In this document: positions 1 through 6,895 of the stretch, in pieces | Position numbering within the stretch: position 1 is the first letter of the stretch | Layout: each line of letters starts with the position of its first letter | From: Planctomycetaceae bacterium | GTDB taxonomy: Bacteria > Planctomycetota > Planctomycetia > Pirellulales > Pirellulaceae | Length of the DNA stretch: 15,579 bases | Reading direction: 5' to 3' | Assembly: GCA_002685655.1 (NCBI GenBank) | Contig: NYXM01000090.1 | Coordinates: 1-15,579 of the forward strand | Translations under genes and position numbers: made by a program | Notes under the pieces: generated by a model | The model's input: the letters and a program-made list of their open reading frames with translations, nothing else | Told to the model about the DNA's origin: nothing | The model's database searches: none

Positions 1-1277
1 CCATATGATATTCGGCGAAGGTCAGGTTCTCTCTCGCCAGCACGTCGCGGGGAAAGTCGCCATCAATTACGGTCAGTGTCATATCTTCGATCGCCTTCAA
101 TGCGGCCCGCACCAGTCGCTTCCGCTCGGTAAAGAGCAGTTGCCGCACGTCCTCATCAACCTCTTTCCCACGCAGATCAAGCGCTTCGTTGATCTTCAGC
201 AAGTCCTTTTCGAATGCTTCACTGTGAATTTCCAGTCGCCTCAACTTCGCGGCGACGACGTCCGAGGCAAACAGTTCCGCTGCGACGCCGTTATGAGGTT
301 GTGGGTCCCTTTCCGCGACGAGGCCACGGCGCCTGAAAGCCGGCACATCGTGGATCGTGCCGCCGATGATTCTTAGAGGCAACGGCTGGGTCAATTGATC
401 GTACAGTTTCATGCCAGACACCTGACGTCGTACGAATTCCTCAGGAATATTGCGAATCTTGGACGGTGTGTCAGAGAGCAGATAGACAATGTTGTGCAGA
501 TCACTCGAGTTGTGCACGGACAACCGCATCGGCACGACGAGTTGCCGCGTGCGAAATCGAAAGCCCATCGCTTGAACATGCCCATCGAACGAAGCTCCCT
601 GGGGCAAGTCGTTCTCGATCTTGCGTTGCCCAGGCCTGGGCGGCGGCCTTCTGTTTCACTTTCGTCTTGACCGCGACGAAGCACCAGCGTTCTGCGATGT
701 ACTCGGGACAAACAACGTCCATGCCGCTGGGAAATGCGTACTTGTGATCGTCCATCCATCGTTTGAGCGCCGGCGCGCTGCCGGCTGCCAGCACTGCCAC
801 TTCGTACATCCCGATCGCTTCTTCACGGATGACGCGGACTTGGTTCTGCGGCACAAATCCCAGGCTTCCGCCGAAGCCGCCACCACCGCCGCCAAAACCA
901 CCGCCGCCGCCGAAGCCGCCACCGAAAGAGACTTGCCGTCGCACATCGATCACAACTTCCGGTGGATCGATCGCGGCCGCGATCTGCTCGAATACGTTGT
1001 CCGGCAGCTTTCGAATCGCCGGCGGCGACGGGAACGGAATCAACATGCCGAATTCGTCAACGTTGCCCGAAAAACCAGGGCGGAGGGCCAGCGTTTCCAC
1101 TCCGTTCTTGTAGAACACATAGGTTCGCTGCACACCAATTCGTTTAATTGGTGTCTGATTTCCAGCGTCCGCCCACAACACCGGCGGCACCAATCCGCAC
1201 GGATCAGCGTAGGAAGGTGCGGGGAGTGCCAAGCCAGCTGCAAGCAGAAGGCCGCCGATAACAAGAGCTTGTCGCAT
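1..1277 (-). pseudogene. DUF2330-family exported protein, frameshifted; 3' end beyond window
   Basis: The ATG at 1277 has GGAG about 7 nt upstream. The N terminus is a signal peptide (hydrophobic residues 5-20, likely cleaved after PSYA, about residue 24). Residues 50-105 (VFYKNGVETLALRPGF, then DEFGMLIPFPSPP) match the conserved start of DUF2330 proteins, which are secreted and of unknown function. A glycine-rich insert fills residues 118-139. The frame is lost at 586-593, where the coding strand reads TTCGTTCG. Removing one TTCG restores APGSFDGHVQ, and that second frame then stays open for about 195 codons to the left edge (for example VVPMRLSVHNSSDLHNIVYL and QPLPLRIIGG). As read, the product stops at 501 after 258 residues. 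The break could be a real mutation, a variable site or a sequence error. Family call fairly sure; function unknown. Confidence 0.75.
586..593. repeat. 4-bp tandem duplication (CGAA x2) causing the frameshift
   Basis: The plus strand reads CGAACGAA, which is TTCGTTCG on the coding strand. The frame upstream (from 1277) and the open frame downstream (to position 1) join exactly if one 4-bp unit is removed, giving the codons AGC TTC GAT GGG. This is the simplest explanation of the break in the DUF2330 gene. Confidence 0.6.
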
Positions 1278-1291
1278 CGTCTCTCTCCAAC

Positions 1292-1492
1292 TCAGTTCGT
1301 TGCACCCTGCTTGTCGTGCAAACCCGGCAAATCACGGTGATCCACCAAAGTGCCCAGTGCTGTTTCCACCGTTAAGCGAATTCGCATTTCGATCCGCCCT
1401 TTGCAATCATTCTTGCCATTGCTGATCCAGATCTTGCTGATCTCTTTCCATTGCTCACCGCTCTCTTGGACTGTGAACCACGGTCCCGCCAC
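1292..1492 (-). CDS. doubtful small ORF between two exported-protein genes
   Basis: This 66-codon ORF begins with GTG at 1492, with GGAAGG about 10 nt upstream, and ends 14 nt before the DUF2330 start. It is in the same frame as the upstream gene, separated only by that gene's TGA (1511-1513) and six further codons. The translation (GPWFTVQESGEQWKEISKIW, later RIEMRIRLTVETALGTLVDH) has ordinary protein-like composition and about two thirds of its codons end in G or C, but I recognise no family. It may be a small real gene, a decayed C-terminal extension of the upstream protein, or chance. Confidence 0.3.
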   Translation of the reverse strand: MAGPWFTVQESGEQWKEISKIWISNGKNDCKGRIEMRIRLTVETALGTLVDHRDLPGLHDKQGATN

Positions 1493-1510
1493 CAGGTGAA
1501 CGCCTTCCAG

Positions 1511-2188
1511 TCACAAACGTGTCCAAAGGTGATCGCGTCCAACTCGCTTCACGGTTCCGCTGGCAATCAGCGGCTGCAAGTTGTGCGGCACGAGCTTGAA
1601 TTCATGGCGGCGGTCAAGCGGCACACTCGTCGGCGGCAGCGAAGCACGAACGACACCCGACTCGTCCACGAGCCGAATTGAAACCTCCGCGCGTCCGCGC
1701 GCCAGTTCTTGTTTTAATAAGGCCGCACGCAACGGGTCCAGCGGACCAGGGCCATCGCGATCCAGCATCGCGGTCACCTGTCGCCCGTAATACAGCAACG
1801 TCTCGAAAGCTTCGCCGGCTTCATCGACCGGTTCGACAGAAAAATCCGCCAGCAAATGCCGAAAGTGACGACGTGTTAGCTGTTTCGTCGGGTGACGACT
1901 CGTGGCACAACCGGACGCACAGACTTGGTCACCGTGCGGATGAAACGTGGCTCGGTCGCCATGCGCGAACTCGCCGTTGGATTCCAGCGAGATTGAAACG
2001 CTCCGCGATTGTATTGCGATCGGACGAACAAGTGTTTCCACAATCGCCGCCTCAGGGTCGACATCAAACTGGGCGATTGGGACTGTCGGCGGTTGTCGTC
2101 GCGCGGAAGGGCTCTCGGCTGATTGGCGAACTGCTGACCCCAGAAATGCCAGGCCGGCGAGGATGACAAGGGCAATCCAAATTCGCAT
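1511..2188 (-). CDS. exported or membrane-anchored protein of unknown function
   Basis: A 225-residue protein. Residues 1-20 (MRIWIALVILAGLAFLGSAV) are a clear signal sequence or signal anchor, which is why the ATG at 2188 was chosen over an in-frame ATG at 2302 that would add 38 Arg-rich residues before it. No strong Shine-Dalgarno is visible at 2188. Notable features are CASGC at 90-94 followed by SRHPTKQLT, a helical stretch ETLLYYGRQ at 129-137, and a strongly protein-like C terminus ending SGTVKRVGRDHLWTRL. The layout resembles planctomycete conserved hypothetical proteins, but I cannot name a domain. It is the first gene of a minus-strand run leading into the DUF2330 gene, so the two may share a transcript and an envelope role. 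Function is not inferred. Confidence 0.7.
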   Translation of the reverse strand: MRIWIALVILAGLAFLGSAVRQSAESPSARRQPPTVPIAQFDVDPEAAIVETLVRPIAIQSRSVSISLESNGEFAHGDRATFHPHGDQVCASGCATSRHPTKQLTRRHFRHLLADFSVEPVDEAGEAFETLLYYGRQVTAMLDRDGPGPLDPLRAALLKQELARGRAEVSIRLVDESGVVRASLPPTSVPLDRRHEFKLVPHNLQPLIASGTVKRVGRDHLWTRL

Positions 2189-2387
2189 GGTTTCAGCGGA
2201 GTTACGCAGTTTCAAGACATTCCGTGACAGCGTCAACCACAAGTGCAGTCGACCGCCCAAGCGTCGAAGTTGAGAAACGCGTCTCCTCGATAGAAAGAAC
2301 ATTTCCCCTGTTCCGCTGCAACTGTAGGAAGCCGCCTCAGCGTTTTCAAGTCAGAATCACCAGAAGAAAACCAACAGGCGAGTCTCC

Positions 2388-2408
2388 GGTGGCCGTAAGC
2401 GGCACACC
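2388..2408. repeat. REP-like hairpin
   Basis: Two short stems, GGTG with CACC and GCCG with CGGC, enclose the loop TAAG, with one unpaired A at 2404. This compact imperfect palindrome, with a loop reading TTA on one strand, resembles dispersed intergenic palindromes of planctomycetes. That resemblance is an impression; copy number cannot be seen in one window. Confidence 0.35.
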
Positions 2409-2459
2409 TGGTCTCCCACCCAACCTGTGGAGGCAGCACATGCAGGCGTTTCGCGACAA

Positions 2460-2468
2460 TGGTATAGT
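2460..2468 (+). promoter_or_regulatory. possible extended -10 promoter for the glycosyltransferase operon
   Basis: The sequence TGGTATAGT fits the TGnTATAAT extended -10 pattern. No good -35 lies 17 nt upstream. It sits about 85 nt before the start codon at 2553. Confidence 0.25.
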
Positions 2469-2552
2469 CAGGCGCCGGCCAGTTTCACCTCTTGTCAGGC
2501 AACCGATTGCGAGTGTGTCGCACGCCCACAAGATCGCTACGGAGCTCAGTCG

Positions 2553-3704
2553 ATGTCCGATCTCTTTTTTTACCTCGGCTTGACCAACCTGCTGATGTGC
2601 CTCGTGGTGGCAGTGCCATTGGTCTTGGGTATGCGAAGCATTGGCGTGTTGAGCTTTTTCGAGCCATCAGCGGGTCCGCAACCTCAGGTTTCGGCGATTG
2701 TCGCGGCACGCAATGAAGAGCGCAATATTGAAGAGGCACTCTCGTCGTTGCTCGCCCAAGACTACCGACATCTGGAGATCATCGTCGTTAACGACCGCTC
2801 GACTGATCGGACCGGCGAGATTGTCGAACGGCTGTCAGGCGGCGACGATCGGTTGCGCGTAATTCATTTGAGCGAGTTGCCTGCCGGATGGATCGGCAAG
2901 AACTATGCGTTGAATGCCGGTGCCGCGAAAGCGCAGGGCGAGCTGTTGCTGTTCACAGATGCCGATGCTGTGATGCAACCCGACGTCATTCGACGCGCCG
3001 TCTCGTACCTGCGGGACAATCAAGTTGACCATCTACCAATGCTCTTTCGCGTGCGCATGCCGAACTGGCTTCTCGAGTCCTTTGTCGTCACGTTTTTCAT
3101 TTATCTGTTAACGTACTGCCGCCCTTGGAAATGCCCCAATCCGCACAGCACAGCCCATATTGGCATCGGTGGATTCAATCTGATCCGCGCAGAAGTGTAT
3201 CAAGCGATCGGTACGCACGAGGCACTTCGGATGCGGCCGGATGACGATCTGAAACTGGGAAAGCTCGTCAAGAAACACGGCTTTCGTCAGGTGTTTCTCA
3301 ACGCGGCGGACATGATGTACGTGCCTTGGTATGCGTCGGTCCGCGAACTGGTGCTGGGTCTGGAGAAGAACGCGTTCTCCGGCGTGGACTACAACCTTGC
3401 GTTCGCGTTGGTCGCATCCGGTTCGATGTTGGCCTTCAACGTGCTGCCGTTCGTGGCCGTATTTCTCACGTCGGGCGTAACTTGGTATATCTACCTGGTC
3501 GTCGTCGTCATATTGCTCGCGATGGGCGTCGTGTCGGCTTATCATGTGAGGGCGCGAATGTCGTGTTGCCTGGCGTTTCCCCTGGGGGCGGCGATGTTCG
3601 TGTTCATTCAATGGCGTACCATTATCGTCAACATGACTAGCGGTGGAATCCGCTGGCGCGATACCCACTACCCGTTATCCGAACTAAAGGCCAACAAGAT
3701 ATGA
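2553..3704 (+). CDS. membrane-bound family 2 glycosyltransferase
   Basis: A 383-residue protein starting at the ATG with GGAG at 2541-2544. It has an N-terminal membrane helix (about 5-26), then a cytosolic GT-A domain: VSAIVAARNEE (46-56), VVNDRSTDRT (78-87), and the FTDADAV motif (134-140) that supplies the metal-binding aspartates. Further on are GIGGFNLIR (204-212) and RPDDDLKLG (228-236) with the likely catalytic acid. Three hydrophobic segments follow (about 286-305, 309-330, 338-353), with FIQWRT at 351-356. GT2 enzymes move a sugar from a nucleotide sugar; this layout resembles ceramide-glucosyltransferase-like and other lipid-linked GT2 enzymes. The stop overlaps the next start by 4 bp (ATGA), so both genes are co-translated. 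A lipid acceptor is inferred from the membrane segments and the ceramidase-like neighbour. Family sure; substrate unknown. Confidence 0.87.
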   Translation: MSDLFFYLGLTNLLMCLVVAVPLVLGMRSIGVLSFFEPSAGPQPQVSAIVAARNEERNIEEALSSLLAQDYRHLEIIVVNDRSTDRTGEIVERLSGGDDRLRVIHLSELPAGWIGKNYALNAGAAKAQGELLLFTDADAVMQPDVIRRAVSYLRDNQVDHLPMLFRVRMPNWLLESFVVTFFIYLLTYCRPWKCPNPHSTAHIGIGGFNLIRAEVYQAIGTHEALRMRPDDDLKLGKLVKKHGFRQVFLNAADMMYVPWYASVRELVLGLEKNAFSGVDYNLAFALVASGSMLAFNVLPFVAVFLTSGVTWYIYLVVVVILLAMGVVSAYHVRARMSCCLAFPLGAAMFVFIQWRTIIVNMTSGGIRWRDTHYPLSELKANKI

Positions 3705-5089
3705 AACCCAGTCTCCGCGTGACTACGTTTGCTTTCGGGATCGTCGTTGGATCATTGCTATTCAGCCAGCTGGCCCAGGCGGAAACGGGCTGGAAAGCCG
3801 GTGCGGCACGGGCCGTCATTACGCCGGAAAAGGCGATGTGGATGTCTGGCTATGGGGGTCGGAACAAACCGGCCGAAGGAAAACTGACCGATCTACACGC
3901 CAAGGTCCTGGGGCTCGAAGATGAAGGAGAACGACGCGCGGTTCTTATCACACTGGATTTGGTCGGGATCGATCGAACCTTGACGCACGACATTTGCACG
4001 TCACTGGCAGATAAATATGGCCTGGCCCGACATCAGATCGGTATTTGCACTTCGCACACCCATACCGGACCGGCCGTGGGGAAGAACCTGGCACCCTTAC
4101 ATTATTTGCAAGTTGATCAACAGCAACAGAAGTTGATTGACGACTACGCAGCGCAATTGCGAGCGAAAGTTGTTGCCGTCGTGGGAGAGGCGCTCAATAG
4201 CGTGGCACCGAGTCAGCTCGCCTGGGGCAGCGGGACCGCCACCTTCGCCGTGAATCGCCGCAACAATTCGGAGGCTAAAGTTCCCGAGGTACGTACCGCC
4301 GGAAAACTGGTCGGACCCCAAGACCATGACGTGCCCGTGCTGACCGTGCGTGACGTCGAAGGCAACTTGAAGACCGTGGTATTCGGCTATGCGTGCCATT
4401 CGACGGTTTTGAGTTTCTATCAATGGTCCGGAGACTACCCGGGGTTCGCCCAGATTGCGTTCGAAGAGAATAATCCCGGTTGTCAGGCGATGTTCTTTGC
4501 CGGTTGCGGTGCGGACCAAAACCCGTTGCCGCGGCGGACCGTCGAGCTGGCTCGACATTATGGCCGTCGCCTCGCGACTGCAGTCGAAGCCGTTGTGTTG
4601 ACATCGCAAATGGCGCCGGTGCACGGATCGTTGACAACTTCGTATCAAGACATTGACCTTCCATTGGCCAAGCTGCCCACGCGCGAGGAGATCACAAAAG
4701 ACACCACATCGACCAACAAGTACACTGCTGCTCGAGCCCGCATGTTGCTCGAACAACTGGATGATGGTCAGTCACTGGCCGGCACCTACCCATATCCGAT
4801 CGGAGTTTGGCAGATTGGAGGCAAGGTTCAGTTTGTCTTGTTGGGCGGCGAAGTGGTGGTGGATTACGCAGTCCGCCTGAAAGCGGAATTGCAGGGTCTA
4901 AATACCTGGGTCGCCGGATATGCAAACGACGTGATGGCGTACATTCCGTCGCGGCGGGTGCTAGCCGAAGGTGGCTATGAAGGGGGCGGTTCGATGGTTT
5001 ACTACGGGTTGCCGACGATTTGGGCGCCCGAATTGGAAAACGACATCGTGACAGAAGTTCATCGGCAGTTGGAGCCCAACTCACACTAG
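3701..5089 (+). CDS. secreted neutral/alkaline ceramidase-like hydrolase
   Basis: A 462-residue protein with a signal peptide (1-27, AQA before ETG). The rest matches the N-terminal catalytic domain of neutral/alkaline non-lysosomal ceramidases, zinc amidases that cleave the N-acyl bond of ceramide. Visible motifs are AGAARAVITP (34-42), SHTHTGP (118-124), GYACHSTVL (229-237), FAGCGADQNP (266-275), GGEVVVDYA (382-390) and YANDVMAYIPS (407-417). The His residues in SHTHTGP and ACHS and Glu384 are the probable zinc ligands. It is shorter than full ceramidases and lacks the C-terminal immunoglobulin-like domain, as is common in environmental bacteria. It is co-translated with the preceding glycosyltransferase. 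The true substrate may be another N-acyl lipid or amide; family membership is firm, ceramide specificity is not. Confidence 0.87.
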   Translation: MKPSLRVTTFAFGIVVGSLLFSQLAQAETGWKAGAARAVITPEKAMWMSGYGGRNKPAEGKLTDLHAKVLGLEDEGERRAVLITLDLVGIDRTLTHDICTSLADKYGLARHQIGICTSHTHTGPAVGKNLAPLHYLQVDQQQQKLIDDYAAQLRAKVVAVVGEALNSVAPSQLAWGSGTATFAVNRRNNSEAKVPEVRTAGKLVGPQDHDVPVLTVRDVEGNLKTVVFGYACHSTVLSFYQWSGDYPGFAQIAFEENNPGCQAMFFAGCGADQNPLPRRTVELARHYGRRLATAVEAVVLTSQMAPVHGSLTTSYQDIDLPLAKLPTREEITKDTTSTNKYTAARARMLLEQLDDGQSLAGTYPYPIGVWQIGGKVQFVLLGGEVVVDYAVRLKAELQGLNTWVAGYANDVMAYIPSRRVLAEGGYEGGGSMVYYGLPTIWAPELENDIVTEVHRQLEPNSH

Positions 5090-5113
5090 CTAAGCAGTGT
5101 TCGATCTTTTGTT

Positions 5114-5140
5114 GTCGTCTTTCGCTCCGCGAAAGGCGAC
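5114..5140 (+). terminator. hairpin after the ceramidase-like gene, probable terminator
   Basis: Twelve paired bases (GTCGTCTTTCGC with GCGAAAGGCGAC, one G-T pair) around a TCC loop, beginning 25 nt after the stop codon. There is no T-run downstream, so it is not a classical intrinsic terminator; it could also act as a 3'-end stabiliser. Confidence 0.45.
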
Positions 5141-5226
5141 TATCGGACAGTAATTCCGCGAACGATCCTAAGCGAGGTTGGTAAATGAATGCACGTTCGA
5201 TGCCCAGAATTGTTTGGAATTGGTGG

Positions 5227-5275
5227 CGCGCAAATGGGGTCGAGATGCTACCCCACACCTCGACCCCGTTGCGCG
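5227..5275. repeat. imperfect inverted repeat
   Basis: The arms share a perfect GGGGTCGAG/CTCGACCCC core (9 bp), then a small bulge and a CGCGCAA/TTGCGCG segment. The loop is 14 nt. It has the same GGGGTCG-type core as the larger inverted repeat at 10674-10746, so both may belong to one dispersed family. Confidence 0.4.
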
Positions 5276-5677
5276 TCCACCGTCACCGCCAAAACAAACC
5301 GTTGCAGTGGACCACAGACGGATCGACGTGATTTGTCTGCCCGGCAAATCACACTCTTCTTGGCGGTAAAGTCATGATCGGCCAACGGATTGCGACTCGT
5401 GCATCCAATACCCCGCATCGCTTCTGAGGAAATCCCTTACCGCAGGGGCCCCAAAAGAGCTATACGCTGGTCATCGGTACGCGAGCCTAGATACAGCGGG
5501 CTGCTCTAGCCAGCCCCCAACCACTCGCATATATTCGCTTCTAGCGAGCGACTTCCGCCATTTGGGCGAGCGACAGAATTCGGCTTACAAATCCTACAGG
5601 TAAGTTTCCATCTGCCCGTCGCCTCAGCGCAATTGTGCCCCCCATATTTGGCTATTTGTCGTTTTCGGTAATTCGTA

Positions 5678-6016
5678 ATGGAAAGCTACTCGGTCACCTC
5701 GATCATCTGCCCCAACTGCGCGACTGCGTTGGACCCCACTGACGATGTCTGCCATCAGTGTGGCACAAATACGACGAGCGGTGTCGATACGAACGACGTG
5801 CCGCGTTCGAGGTTGATGGACCGACCGTGGTTACTGGTCGTCGTTCTGCTTCACGTGGGAGTGCTGGGCATTCCACTTTATTGGAAAACGAAGTACTCGA
5901 CCTCCGTGCGGCTTGCCATCATCGCAGTGTCAATCGCTTACACGGTATTCGCCGTGACGTTCATTGTCTTGGGGTGCATGTTTATCATCGGCAAGTTTCG
6001 TTTGCTGGCGCAGTGA
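5678..6016 (+). CDS. small zinc-ribbon membrane protein
   Basis: A 112-residue protein. Residues 11-28 form a zinc ribbon, CPNC and CHQCG with cysteines at 11, 14, 25 and 28. Two hydrophobic helices follow (about 51-68 and 78-105) and a short basic tail. This is the common layout of a cytosolic zinc ribbon fixed to the membrane, a class with no defined general function. There is no clear Shine-Dalgarno before the ATG. It converges on the hydrolase gene to its right (stop to stop, 76 bp) and is apparently a single-gene unit. The cysteine pattern and membrane helices are seen directly; no specific role is inferred. Confidence 0.75.
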   Translation: MESYSVTSIICPNCATALDPTDDVCHQCGTNTTSGVDTNDVPRSRLMDRPWLLVVVLLHVGVLGIPLYWKTKYSTSVRLAIIAVSIAYTVFAVTFIVLGCMFIIGKFRLLAQ

Positions 6017-6092
6017 CATGCATGCCTGGGGACGATGCTGCGTGGTACGCTGCACGGGAATTTCCGAGACGATCCGACGACTCGCGTTACGC

Positions 6093-6833
6093 TTAGAACT
6101 CGATTTCCATCTGATCGAGACCGAGTTCGGTGGCTGGAAAAATGCGCCTGGCGATGGACAAGCCGACGGGATCGTCATCCTTCGAGAGTGGATTGACGTG
6201 GACCAACACCAGACGTCCCACCCCCGCTGCGGCGGCAACTTGCGCCACCGGGGTCGTACAACTGTGACCGGTCATCAGGGCCAGCGCTTCCATGCCATCT
6301 GGAAAATTGCATTCGTGGACGAGCAGATCCACGCCGCGAATAATGTCGATGTAAGGGGCGTCCGGCGCTGCCGTCGTATCGGTCACGTACGCCATCGACC
6401 GGTCGGGCCAGTCTATGCGATAGCCAACCGATCCACCGGGGTGGTCGAGCTGAAAATGGTGGATTGACCCGCCATCCGGCAGCCACACTTCGTCTTCCAA
6501 TGGTACGGCAGTGTAGGGTGGCGGGACCGGAAAGAGGTGTTCGCTGAACAGGTGTTTCTCAATGGCCGCTAGTTTGTGCGGTTCACCATGTACCCGGACG
6601 GCGACCATCGAGTGTCCGTACAGCACGTCCAGGAGAAATGTCAGACCAACAACATGGTCGAGATGCGCGTGGGTGAGGAAGATGTCCAGTGTCGCGGTCT
6701 GGAGATAGTCGCGGACGCGGAACATCGACGTGCCGGCGTCGAAGACAAGGCCCAATTCGGGAAGCATCAGACAAGCGGTATCACGGCTGTCGTTTGGATG
6801 GTAGCCAGCCGTTCCTAACAGGAGCAATCTCAT
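6093..6833 (-). CDS. metallo-beta-lactamase-fold hydrolase, RNase Z-like
   Basis: A 246-residue protein with the metal-binding signature THAHLDH (54-60). Other family positions are VFDAGT (30-35), VTDTT (150-154), HECNF (173-177), GHSCTTP (189-195) and LVHVNP (210-215). This order matches the RNase Z/arylsulfatase branch of metallo-beta-lactamase-fold proteins, which bind two metal ions and cleave phosphodiesters or other esters. It is shorter than full RNase Z (about 300 residues or more) and shows no obvious tRNA-binding arm, so a general MBL hydrolase is the safer call. No strong Shine-Dalgarno is visible. It lies 62 bp after the AsmA-like gene on the same strand and is probably co-transcribed with it. 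Fold sure; substrate unknown. Confidence 0.85.
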   Translation of the reverse strand: MRLLLLGTAGYHPNDSRDTACLMLPELGLVFDAGTSMFRVRDYLQTATLDIFLTHAHLDHVVGLTFLLDVLYGHSMVAVRVHGEPHKLAAIEKHLFSEHLFPVPPPYTAVPLEDEVWLPDGGSIHHFQLDHPGGSVGYRIDWPDRSMAYVTDTTAAPDAPYIDIIRGVDLLVHECNFPDGMEALALMTGHSCTTPVAQVAAAAGVGRLVLVHVNPLSKDDDPVGLSIARRIFPATELGLDQMEIEF

Positions 6834-6895
6834 GAATTACGTACCGTAGCGCCAGCCGCCAAGAGTTTTTCGGTAATGATACGTCCAGGAGTTGT

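Larger units (their letters stand above)
2189..2552. other. divergent intergenic region (364 bp)
   Basis: This lies between the minus-strand exported-protein gene and the plus-strand glycosyltransferase operon. It should hold promoters for both directions. I see one compact hairpin (2388-2408) and an extended -10-like element (2460-2468), and no convincing coding frame. ORFs that cross it are composition shadows. Confidence 0.6.
5090..5677. other. 588-bp intergenic region with several hairpins
   Basis: No ORF here looks coding. The region holds a strong 12-bp stem just after the ceramidase-like gene (5114-5140), an imperfect inverted repeat (5227-5275), and a small GGGCTG/CAGCCC stem (5498-5516). 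The 3' end must hold the promoter of the zinc-ribbon gene, but I could not pick a convincing one. A small RNA or decayed element is possible but unsupported. Confidence 0.5.

Noticed and set aside
5..376. 123-codon plus-strand open frame at the left edge
   Set aside because: The minus strand here is the open second half of the DUF2330 gene, with family-like sequence.
2427..2552. N-terminal extension of the glycosyltransferase
   Set aside because: The ATG at 2553 has GGAG correctly placed and starts directly at the first membrane helix; the extension has no protein-like character.
3108..3668. 186-codon minus-strand open frame
   Set aside because: His/Arg-rich shadow of the glycosyltransferase, with no motif.
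4097..4756. 219-codon minus-strand open frame
   Set aside because: Antisense to the ceramidase-like gene, whose zinc motifs are intact; no recognisable domain.
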